Assembly: GCA_002084505.1 (NCBI GenBank)
Contig: NBLK01000029.1
Location: forward strand, 1-7,381
Reading direction: 5' to 3'
DNA from: Rickettsiaceae bacterium 4572_127
GTDB lineage: Bacteria; Pseudomonadota; Alphaproteobacteria; Rs-D84; NBLK01
Length of the DNA: 7,381 nt
The notes under the pieces are model-generated. The model saw only the letters and a program-made list of their open reading frames with translations, was not told the origin of the DNA and searched no databases. A program made the position numbers and the translations under genes. Position 1 is the first letter of the stretch. Each line of letters opens with the position of its first letter. Positions 1-5,462 of the stretch are shown piece by piece.

Positions 1-94
1 AAACCTTAACAAAAGACCGAGAAAAGTGTTAGACTATAAAACGCCAGAAGAGGCTATGATGAATTGTGACCAATTTGTCGCATTTAGGATGTGA
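1..94 (+). CDS. IS30-family transposase, C-terminal end only (cut by window edge)
   Basis: Reading codons from position 2 gives NLNKRPRKVLDYKTPEEAMM, then NCDQFVAFRM and a TGA at 92-94. The pattern 'N-x-RPRKxLxYxTPxE' followed by a terminal 'VALRx'-like end is characteristic of the C-terminus of IS30-family DDE transposases, where it follows the last catalytic Glu region. Only about 30 residues are inside the window, so the catalytic residues and start cannot be seen, and I cannot tell whether the copy is intact. The element's right inverted repeat should lie shortly after the stop, but I could not define it without the left end. The call is based on motif recognition, and the short length is the main uncertainty. 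Confidence 0.72.
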   Translation, partial: NLNKRPRKVLDYKTPEEAMMNCDQFVAFRM

Positions 95-232
95 ATTGGC
101 AAAAAAAGGGGACCGTGCCCCAACTTGGCAAGATTTAAATTTAACCAAAGCGGTTAAATTGAATTGGATTTTCACCGGAGTAAACGGGAAAAATTCAATT
201 TGGGAATGCATTATTCCCTAAGTTTTTTCTTC
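95..232. other. Gene-free flank of the IS30-type transposase with several inverted repeats
   Basis: No convincing coding sequence is seen here. TTGGCAA occurs twice as a direct repeat (96-102 and 125-131). AATTTAACC (138-146) and GGTTAAATT (152-160) form a 9-bp stem with a 5-nt loop. A bulged hairpin follows: 157-164 pairs with 193-200, 169-173 with 188-192, and 175-177 with 185-187. GGGAAT (202-207) pairs with ATTCCC (213-218), and six T's follow at 223-228, which could weakly terminate rightward transcription of the transposase. One of these repeats may include the right end of the insertion sequence. The left end would be needed to decide. Confidence 0.35.
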
Positions 233-253
233 AAAAAGCCACGATGGGGCTTT
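233..253 (-). terminator. truA: Probable Rho-independent terminator of the regulator-truA unit
   Basis: Read on the minus strand, AAAGCC (253-248) and GGCTTT (240-235) form a 6-bp stem around a 7-nt loop. The 3' arm runs straight into a T-run (GGCTTTTTG). It lies about 100 nt past the truA stop codon, in the right orientation to end that transcript. The stem is short, which keeps confidence moderate. Confidence 0.5.
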
Positions 254-267
254 ATCACAATACCATC

Positions 268-323
268 AAAAAAAAGAAGTTTTATGATATTGGGCAATTG
301 CTTGATATTGTAAAACTTTTTTT
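268..323 (-). terminator. truA: A/T-rich hairpin, possible first terminator downstream of truA
   Basis: Positions 272-284 pair with 311-323 over 13 bp (one G-U), with AAGTTTTA/TAAAACTT as the core and a 26-nt loop. On the minus strand the stem ends in a run of T's (284-268 side), and on the plus strand it also ends in T's, so it could work in both directions. The loop contains a direct repeat of TGATATTG (285-292 and 303-310). With the hairpin at 233-253 it would give tandem terminators. The large loop and A/T-only pairing make this uncertain. Confidence 0.33.
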
Positions 324-352
324 GCATTTTTTTGCTTGTTTTTAATTCAAAA

Positions 353-1102
353 TTACACGAGCATTTTTTTATACTCAATTTTTTCAAAATACAATCCACA
401 GGCAGGGGCGGTTATTCCAGCTAATTTGCGATCTTTTTTTTCTAAAACTTCTTTTATCCAGTCAGTATTTTTCCGTCCGATTCCAACTTCAACTAGCGAC
501 CCAATTATATTCCGCACCTGATGATGTAAAAAAGAAAGTGCATTGCATTTCATAATAATAATATCGTTTTTCTGCTCGAAAGCTATAGAATCTAATGTGC
601 GAATAGGAGATTGAGCCTGACATTCCGTCGCTCTAAAAGAAGAAAAATCATGTTTTCCTAGCAGAAACTTAGACGCTTCTTGCATTTTTTTTATATTTAA
701 TTTTTTTGGAATCCACCAAACACGATTCTCGTCTAAGGCAGGAGAAACAGAGCGATTCAAAATCTTATAGACATAAAATCGTTGCTTAGCATCAAAACGA
801 GCATGAAAATCTTCGGCGACTTTTTCAACATCTAAAATAACTATCTGCTCATCTCGCAAATGAGCATTAATCGCCATCTTTATAGTTTCAGTCGTAGTAT
901 TTTTTTCTATATCAACATGAGCAATCTGTCCGAAAGCATGAACTCCTTTGTCTGTTCGCCCAGAACCATAAACCTCTGTCTTTTCAGCACAAAACTTAAA
1001 GATCGCCTGCTCAATAGCACCTTGAATAGTCGGCAAATTTTCCTGCTTCTGCCAGCCATAATACCTAGTTCCATCATACTCAATTTTTAATTTATATCTC
1101 AT
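353..1102 (-). CDS. truA: tRNA pseudouridine(38-40) synthase TruA
   Basis: This 249-residue protein converts uridines 38, 39 and 40 in the anticodon arm of many tRNAs to pseudouridine in the cytoplasm. The catalytic motif is GSGRTDKGVHA at residues 46-56, with Asp51 as the expected nucleophile (Asp60 in the E. coli enzyme). The family landmarks 'YDGTRYYGWQKQ' (9-20), 'RFDAKQRFYVYKI' in the middle and 'FLHHQVRNIIGSLVEVG' near the C-terminus are all present. Its length is normal for bacterial TruA, which is usually about 245-270 residues. The ATG at 1102 is preceded by an AGGA (1111-1108) lying inside the end of the upstream regulator gene. That gene stops only 2 nt before, so the two are almost certainly co-transcribed and probably translationally coupled. 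The motif uses Ser and Lys where many homologues have Ala and Ala, a minor variation. Confidence 0.96.
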   Translation of the reverse strand: MRYKLKIEYDGTRYYGWQKQENLPTIQGAIEQAIFKFCAEKTEVYGSGRTDKGVHAFGQIAHVDIEKNTTTETIKMAINAHLRDEQIVILDVEKVAEDFHARFDAKQRFYVYKILNRSVSPALDENRVWWIPKKLNIKKMQEASKFLLGKHDFSSFRATECQAQSPIRTLDSIAFEQKNDIIIMKCNALSFLHHQVRNIIGSLVEVGIGRKNTDWIKEVLEKKDRKLAGITAPACGLYFEKIEYKKMLV

Positions 1103-1104
1103 TT

Positions 1105-1383
1105 TTATCCTATTGCTTTTTGCAATTCTACAATAGCATTATCCACTTTCTTTTTATTAAAAACAAGGAGAATTGAACCTTTTTGTCTCTTAGACTTTAT
1201 GATTCCAACATCCTTTAATTTTTGAATATGAAAATCTAATGTTTGTGTTTTCATTTTAAATTTCTTAGAAAGCTCCGTAAGAGTTAATTTATTATTGCTT
1301 GCTATTTCAGACAAAATATCAGTGCGAGTTTTATAGCAAATCGCCTTAAAAATTTTGTTAAACTCCGCATTGATCGAATACAT
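1105..1383 (-). CDS. Small ArsR-like winged helix-turn-helix regulator
   Basis: This 92-residue protein looks like a single winged-helix domain. 'LTLTELSKKFKMKTQTLDFHIQKLKDVGII' (about 33-62) matches the ArsR/MarR-type pattern of a helix-turn-helix followed by 'HhxxLxxxGlI', and 63-76 would be the beta wing. There is no CxC-type metal-binding motif and only one cysteine (Cys16), so metal sensing is not supported. No effector domain is present. The ATG at 1383 has a good ribosome site (AAGGAG at 1394-1389, 5 nt spacing). The gene is first in a unit with truA, and a perfect long palindrome sits 36 bp upstream, a plausible autoregulatory operator. Its target and ligand are unknown. Confidence 0.8.
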   Translation of the reverse strand: MYSINAEFNKIFKAICYKTRTDILSEIASNNKLTLTELSKKFKMKTQTLDFHIQKLKDVGIIKSKRQKGSILLVFNKKKVDNAIVELQKAIG

Positions 1384-1418
1384 AATAACTCCTTGTTTTA
1401 TAGTAATATTTAATCTAC

Positions 1419-1458
1419 TTATCTGTTCTGAGATTCAAATGAATCTCAGAACAGATAA
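1419..1458. promoter_or_regulatory. Perfect 18-bp-arm palindrome upstream of the regulator-truA unit
   Basis: TTATCTGTTCTGAGATTC (1419-1436) is the exact reverse complement of GAATCTCAGAACAGATAA (1441-1458), separated by AAAT. It ends 36 bp before the regulator's start codon. It has no T-run on either side, so it is not a simple terminator. It may be the operator of the winged-helix protein, a structured leader, or part of the neighbouring repeat element, whose terminus begins 3 bp away at 1461. The pairing is certain; the function is inference. Confidence 0.6.
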
Positions 1459-1460
1459 AC

Positions 1461-1668
1461 TATAGTAAATCTAAATAGTAATTAAACAAATTTTAAGAAA
1501 ATTTTTGAATGATTTTCAATCGGTTTTAGTGGAATTGGGTATGACCCATTTTCGCTTAAATTGTTGAAAAGCAACAAAAAGAACTTAAAAGTTTGTTTGC
1601 TTTAAAAATAAATATTAATACAACATAATAGACAAAAAAACATTAAATTAGTATTTAAATTTACTATA
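1461..1668. mobile_element. Candidate MITE-like element, 208 bp, with terminal inverted repeats
   Basis: The left end TATAGTAAATCTAAATAG (1461-1478) matches the minus-strand reading of the right end, TATAGTAAATTTAAATAC (1668-1651), at 16 of 18 positions. The similarity continues a few bases inward (TAATTAAA against TAATTTAA). There is no open reading frame inside, so it could only move with a transposase supplied in trans. The TA at each tip would suit an IS630/Tc1-mariner type element, which inserts at TA; this family assignment is inference. Inside are two small hairpins, TGGGT-ATG-ACCCA (1536-1548) and TTGTTG-AAAAG-CAACAA (1561-1577). A sequence like the left end recurs at 7311-7328. In a region this AT-rich, chance similarity must be considered. 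Confidence 0.42.
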
Positions 1669-1756
1669 TTTATATAACAGATAAAAATCAAAAGCAAGTT
1701 TTTAATTATTTAGTGTGTTTTTGCGATAGAAAATATTTTGTAATTTTCTTTAAAAC

Positions 1757-2659
1757 TTAGAACCTTTTCAGAGCATCTTTAATTAAGGACTCACAAAAAT
1801 CTCCATAAGAACATTTTTTTTCGTGCATAACTTGCTCTGGTAATAAAGATAGTTTAGTCATTCCGGGATGAGTGTTTAATTCTAAGAAAACAAGATTGTT
1901 TTTTTCCTCATCATAGCGAAAATCCGAACGAGAAGTTTGGCGACACCCTAATGCTTTGTGAATTTCTAAAGCCCATTTTTTACATTTTTGAAAAATTTCA
2001 TCAGGGATTTTAGCTGGTAAAGTGTGTTTTGTGATTCCATCGGTATATTTTGCTTTATAGTCATAAAACTCCACAGAAGGAATCAACTCAGTAACAGAAA
2101 GTGCTTCGTCGAAAACGACCGCTGTTGTGAGTTCTCTCCCTGGAATAAATTCTTCCGCCATCCATTTTTTGTTTATATCTAAAATATCTTTTGTTTCTAG
2201 CCATTCCTGCTTAGTTTTTATGATATACACTCCAACGCTAGAACCTTCATCAATAGGTTTTACTACCATTGGATATGATGGAAGAGTGCTTATGTTTTTA
2301 GGATTTTCCATTTCAAAACTTTCCGCCATTTTGATTCCTAATTCATCAGCTACAAATTTAGTTTTTAGCTTATCCATGGCGATTGCACAGGCCGTATGTC
2401 CTGAGTGTGTGTATGGAATTTTGATTAAATCAAGCAAGGCAGAAATCCGTCCGTCTTCACCTTCTCCACCGTGTAGAGCATTAAAAACTACATCAATTTT
2501 TTCAGTTTTTAAGAAATCTAAAAAAGGTTGAACCGCTTGATAGTCGTGCTCAAAAACTTCGTATCCTTTTTCTCTAAGAGCTTGTGAAATTTCTCTAGCA
2601 CTCATTAAACTTACTTCCCGCTCAGCTGAACCACCTTTTAATATGCATATTTTTTTCAT
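1757..2659 (-). CDS. ddl: D-alanine--D-alanine ligase
   Basis: Cytoplasmic ATP-grasp enzyme that joins two D-alanines using ATP. The dipeptide is then used by MurF, encoded nearby. Motifs in order, in a 300-residue protein: 'GGSAEREVSLMSA' at the N-terminus with Glu13 as the D-Ala-binding acid, 'LHGGEGEDG' (62-70), 'VVKPIDEGSSVGV' (132-144, ATP-grasp loop), 'SRSDFR' (243-248) and 'LELNTHPGMT' (259-268), giving Mg ligands Asp246, Glu260 and Asn262. Length is normal. I chose the ATG at 2659 rather than the upstream in-frame ATG at 2686 because it aligns with the family N-terminus (MKKICILKGG) and has AAGGTG 7 nt before it. This ATG overlaps the TGA of the DUF262-HNH gene as ATGA, so ddl is probably translated by coupling. 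No promoter of its own is evident. Confidence 0.95.
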   Translation of the reverse strand: MKKICILKGGSAEREVSLMSAREISQALREKGYEVFEHDYQAVQPFLDFLKTEKIDVVFNALHGGEGEDGRISALLDLIKIPYTHSGHTACAIAMDKLKTKFVADELGIKMAESFEMENPKNISTLPSYPMVVKPIDEGSSVGVYIIKTKQEWLETKDILDINKKWMAEEFIPGRELTTAVVFDEALSVTELIPSVEFYDYKAKYTDGITKHTLPAKIPDEIFQKCKKWALEIHKALGCRQTSRSDFRYDEEKNNLVFLELNTHPGMTKLSLLPEQVMHEKKCSYGDFCESLIKDALKRF

Positions 2660-4053
2660 ATTTTTGCACCTTTTGACTGATTGCACTTACTGCATAATAA
2701 TTCTGCATTTTCAATAATTGTTTGTCCGCCTTTTGAATGTGGAATGACATGATCTGCTTGATAATCATTCCAACTTATTGTTGCTTCTTTTTCAGGAAGC
2801 CCATTTCTTAAACACTGCTGGCAAACACCATTAGATTTTCTATAAATCTTAAGTCTTTGAAGTTCAGAAAATGCTCTTTGTTGATCTTTTTCTTTTATTT
2901 CTATTTTTTGTTCATTTATATATTCAAAAAACACTTGTTTTATGACTAAATCTCTAGTCTTTAAATCATTTATTCCCTGTTGCCTTTTATTACAAAAAGT
3001 AATAATGCTATTATCTGTTTCTTTTTCCTCTTTCCATCTTTGATGAAAATAAATAATAAAATCTTTTATATCTTTTTTTTCAAAAGAATAATACCTGTAT
3101 AAATGACGAATAAGTAAATAGATAGAAATTATAAGATATTCTACCGACAGTTCTTTAATTTTTCCGTTACCATCTTTACCAAGCATAACATCATCTTTAA
3201 AAATATTATAAAATTTATTTAATGTTTCTAAAGTTTTTTTAGCAGGAGTTGTGTTTTCATAAGAATAATCACCTATTCCATCATCTTTTTTAGCTTCAAT
3301 AATAAAACTTTCTATTTTTTTATCACTCAAATCAGCATATCCATCTGCCACCTCTATTAAGAGAAAACGAGCCATAAATTGTAAATGCTTCATTCTTTTA
3401 ACGCTATCTTTAGTTAAGTTTAAAAGTGAAAAGAATTTATGTTTATCAGGATTATTTTCAACGGGCTTATATAATGTAAAATCAAAAGTCTGATCATCTG
3501 AATATTTTACTATGAAATTTCGTGTAAGACTAGATAGCTCAGCATGAACAATTTCCATATAGTTTAAACTTTCCCCCTGCTGTAATCTTTCAAAGATTTT
3601 TGTTGCTACTATTTGATGTTTTGAATTATTTGGATTGTTAATATTATTTATAATATCCGCATCATATCTTAATGTTTTAACAACAAATTTTTTTAAATCT
3701 GGTTCTAAATTTTTATAAAAAGTTCCTGGTAAGTTTTTATCAATATCAACTAAAGATTTGGGTAAAGGATATTTGTTGTTAAAAAAATCTTGAACCGTCG
3801 TAATTCTTTGCTGACCATCAATTATCTCATAAACCTCTCTATTCTCAGATAAACGAACCTTTCTTATAACCAATCTTGGAATATAATATCTTCTAAAAAG
3901 ACTATCCATTAAACCTTGTTTTTTTCTATCAGACCAAACTGATTTTCTTTGATATGGTGGTCTAACTACATACTCATCTGCTAGTTCATGAAAATCAAAT
4001 ATTTGAATATTCGTTGATGTTATTATATATTCTGCTTTTGGACTAAATGGCAT
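2656..4053 (-). CDS. DUF262 protein with C-terminal HNH endonuclease domain
   Basis: This 465-residue protein has the two-part layout of GmrSD/SspE-like restriction proteins. The N-terminal DUF262 (ParB-like fold) shows 'PPYQRKSVW' (32-40), 'IPRL' (58-61) and the hallmark 'IDGQQRITT' (78-86), the NTP-handling motif. The middle, about 100-400, is helical with no recognised domain. The C-terminus is a zinc-type HNH nuclease: CxxC at 411-414, 'DHVIPHSKGG' with Asp434-His435, Asn449, then 'CSKCNQSKG' with Cys454, Cys457 and Asn458. All key residues look intact. The family includes type IV and phosphorothioate-dependent anti-phage nucleases, so defence is the likely role, but the target is unknown. 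No partner nuclease, methylase or ssp/dnd genes are in the window. The start at 4053 has AGGAG 6 nt upstream. Its stop overlaps the ddl start, and murF diverges. Sampled stretches of the gene are unusually low in G+C, suggesting transfer. Confidence 0.88.
   Translation of the reverse strand: MPFSPKAEYIITSTNIQIFDFHELADEYVVRPPYQRKSVWSDRKKQGLMDSLFRRYYIPRLVIRKVRLSENREVYEIIDGQQRITTVQDFFNNKYPLPKSLVDIDKNLPGTFYKNLEPDLKKFVVKTLRYDADIINNINNPNNSKHQIVATKIFERLQQGESLNYMEIVHAELSSLTRNFIVKYSDDQTFDFTLYKPVENNPDKHKFFSLLNLTKDSVKRMKHLQFMARFLLIEVADGYADLSDKKIESFIIEAKKDDGIGDYSYENTTPAKKTLETLNKFYNIFKDDVMLGKDGNGKIKELSVEYLIISIYLLIRHLYRYYSFEKKDIKDFIIYFHQRWKEEKETDNSIITFCNKRQQGINDLKTRDLVIKQVFFEYINEQKIEIKEKDQQRAFSELQRLKIYRKSNGVCQQCLRNGLPEKEATISWNDYQADHVIPHSKGGQTIIENAELLCSKCNQSKGAKI
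2667..2674 (-). promoter_or_regulatory. ddl: Ribosome binding site that sets the ddl start
   Basis: On the minus strand AAAAGGTG sits 7 nt before the ATG at 2659, within the last codons of the DUF262-HNH gene. It is weaker than the AGGAG sites of the other genes here, in keeping with coupled translation. It supports the 300-residue Ddl over a 309-residue form starting at 2686. Confidence 0.55.
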
Positions 4054-4132
4054 TATTAACTCCTTTTTTATTTATTGATTTTTATAATTAATGTTGGTAA
4101 CATTATTATAAATAAAACAAGGAGAAAAAGCA
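4054..4132. promoter_or_regulatory. Divergent promoter region of murF and the DUF262-HNH/ddl pair
   Basis: The 79 bp must hold the start signals for both directions, as both flanking genes begin with good ribosome sites (AGGAG at 4120-4124 for murF, CTCCT at 4060-4064 for the leftward gene). Candidate -10 boxes on the plus strand are TATAAT (4083-4088) and TATTAT (4104-4109). TATAAT is also present on the minus strand at 4110-4105. No -35 at ideal spacing stands out, so the exact promoters are not assigned. Confidence 0.4.
4089..4105. promoter_or_regulatory. Possible operator: 7-bp inverted repeat in the divergent promoter
   Basis: TAATGTT (4089-4095) and AACATTA (4099-4105) are exact reverse complements around GGT. 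The repeat is centred between the two divergent genes and overlaps the right-hand -10 candidate, a typical place for a repressor that controls both sides. The short arms and high A/T content mean chance cannot be excluded. Confidence 0.3.
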
Positions 4133-5461
4133 ATGAATTTTTTAGAATTATTGAAGACAGATTTTGTGATTAAGACGGATTCTCGTGATGTAGAAAGCGG
4201 TGATATTTTTCTTGCCTTAAAAGGAACTCGGGCGGATGATGAAGAAATGAATTCTCATTCTTTTGTAAAACAGGCAATTTCTAACGGAGCTTCTTATGCA
4301 ATTGTTTCTGAAGATTTACCTTGGATTTCAGATGAAAAATTAATAAAAGTTGCTGATACTTTTGAGGCTTATGCTAAAATCGGAAATCACTTTCGTAAAA
4401 AATTCAAAGGAAAAGTCATTGGAATCACAGGAAGCTCTGGAAAAACCTCTACTAAGGAAGCTCTAAAACAAATGCTTTCTCACTTCGGAAAAGTATATGC
4501 CACTCCGAAAAACTTAAATTCTCAACTTGGAGTTCCACAAGTTTTATGCGATATAGATATGACCGCTGATTTTGCTATTGTTGAAATGGGAATGTCTCAT
4601 GTTGGTGAAATGCAAAAACTCACAGAAATGGTAGAGCCTGATATTGCAATTGTTACAAATGTCTATCCGATGCACTTAGATTATTTTAATTCTGTCGAGC
4701 AAATCGCTTTTGAAAAGTCTCAAATTTTTAACGGACTGTCTGAAAATGGAGTCGCAATTTATAATGCGGATTCACTTCAAGTTGATGTTTTGAAAAAAAA
4801 TACCAGGAATCATAAAACTATTTCTTTTGGTGAAAAATCTCGTGATATTTGTTTGAAAAAAGTAGATAATACAATCTCTCATATTTCTATAAATAAAGAA
4901 ATTATTCAATTTGCTTTACCTGAAGATAATATAGCTTTTCGTTATAATTCTTTAGCTGTTATTGCTGTTGCAATGGCTTTAAGTTTAGAATTGAAAAAAC
5001 TTTTTCCGCTAATAAAAGAAATAAAACCTGCTGATGCTCGTGGAACAATTATGCCTATAAAATATAATGGAAAACGAATTACTCTAGTTGATGATTCTTA
5101 TGGTGGCGGACATGCTGTAAATATGGAGATTGGACTTCAACGCCTAATGAATGCAAAAGGAAAGCGAAAAATCGCAGTTATTGGAAATATGGCAGAGCTT
5201 GGAAATCAAATGAAAAAACAACATAAAAGAGTTGGTAAAATTCTAAATAATTTGAAAATTGATAAAATTTTTCTCGTTGGAGAGCCAACTAAATGGATTG
5301 CCGATGAACTTTCGAATCATAAAAATTTCGTGCGAGTAGAAAAACTTGAAGAACTAGGAACACAAGTTGAAGACATGCTAAAATTTGGTGATGTTTTATT
5401 TATCAAAGGTGCAAGATACTCTTCTCAGGTTTACAAACTTGCCGATAAGTTGAAAAAATAA
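4133..5461 (+). CDS. murF: UDP-N-acetylmuramoyl-tripeptide--D-alanyl-D-alanine ligase
   Basis: Cytoplasmic Mur ligase of 442 residues that uses ATP to add D-Ala-D-Ala (the Ddl product) to the UDP-MurNAc-tripeptide, the last cytoplasmic step before the lipid intermediates. The N-terminal domain has 'DSRDVESGDIFLALKG' (16-31). The central ATPase domain has the P-loop 'GITGSSGKTS' (97-106, Lys104), 'EMGMSHVGE' (151-159), 'TNVYPMHLDYF' (175-185) and Lys195, in the position of the conserved, usually carbamylated lysine. The C-terminal domain has 'DDSY' (320-323), 'AVIGNMAELG' (348-357) and 'FIKGAR' (423-428). The segment after DDSY reads GGGHAVNM, where most homologues have NANPxSM. The start has AGGAG 8 nt upstream. 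The gene stands alone on its strand, diverging from the DUF262-HNH/ddl pair and converging on the chaperone gene, so it is outside any classic division/cell-wall cluster here. Confidence 0.95.
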   Translation: MNFLELLKTDFVIKTDSRDVESGDIFLALKGTRADDEEMNSHSFVKQAISNGASYAIVSEDLPWISDEKLIKVADTFEAYAKIGNHFRKKFKGKVIGITGSSGKTSTKEALKQMLSHFGKVYATPKNLNSQLGVPQVLCDIDMTADFAIVEMGMSHVGEMQKLTEMVEPDIAIVTNVYPMHLDYFNSVEQIAFEKSQIFNGLSENGVAIYNADSLQVDVLKKNTRNHKTISFGEKSRDICLKKVDNTISHISINKEIIQFALPEDNIAFRYNSLAVIAVAMALSLELKKLFPLIKEIKPADARGTIMPIKYNGKRITLVDDSYGGGHAVNMEIGLQRLMNAKGKRKIAVIGNMAELGNQMKKQHKRVGKILNNLKIDKIFLVGEPTKWIADELSNHKNFVRVEKLEELGTQVEDMLKFGDVLFIKGARYSSQVYKLADKLKK

Positions 5462-5462
5462 A

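Larger units (their letters stand above)
1384..1756. other. 373-bp intergenic region between ddl and the regulator gene
   Basis: This stretch is very AT-rich and has no believable reading frame. It holds, from left to right, the ribosome site and leader of the regulator gene, the palindrome at 1419-1458, and the MITE-like candidate at 1461-1668. Near the ddl stop, AGAAAAT (1728-1734) pairs with ATTTTCT (1743-1749) around an 8-nt loop, but no T-run follows on the minus strand, so it is a poor terminator for ddl. A 9-bp direct repeat, ACAGATAAA, lies at 1451-1459 and 1677-1685, just outside the two ends of the candidate element. Confidence 0.6.

Noticed and set aside
29..211. 60-residue minus-strand open frame over the IS30 end
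   Set aside because: It runs opposite the transposase fragment through hairpin-rich flanking DNA, has no ribosome site that I can see and resembles no family.
211..399. 62-residue minus-strand open frame overlapping the end of truA
   Set aside because: Its start lies inside truA in another frame and its end translates the terminator region; it is lysine-rich as expected from AT-rich DNA.
1105..1383. Metal-sensing ArsR repressor, or antitoxin of a toxin pair
   Set aside because: There is no CxC or other metal-site motif, and the partner gene is truA, not a toxin.
1399..1417. TATAGTAATATTTAATCTA left of the palindrome as another element end
   Set aside because: It needs an insertion to align with the terminal repeat and has no partner; it may simply be regulator leader and -10 sequence.
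2127..2531. 134-residue plus-strand open frame inside ddl
   Set aside because: It is fully antisense to ddl, whose motifs are complete, and has no domain or start signal of its own.
2656..4053. Complete GmrSD, Ssp or BREX-type multi-gene defence system
   Set aside because: Only one nuclease gene is present; its neighbours are ddl and murF, and no modification, methylase or partner genes are seen.
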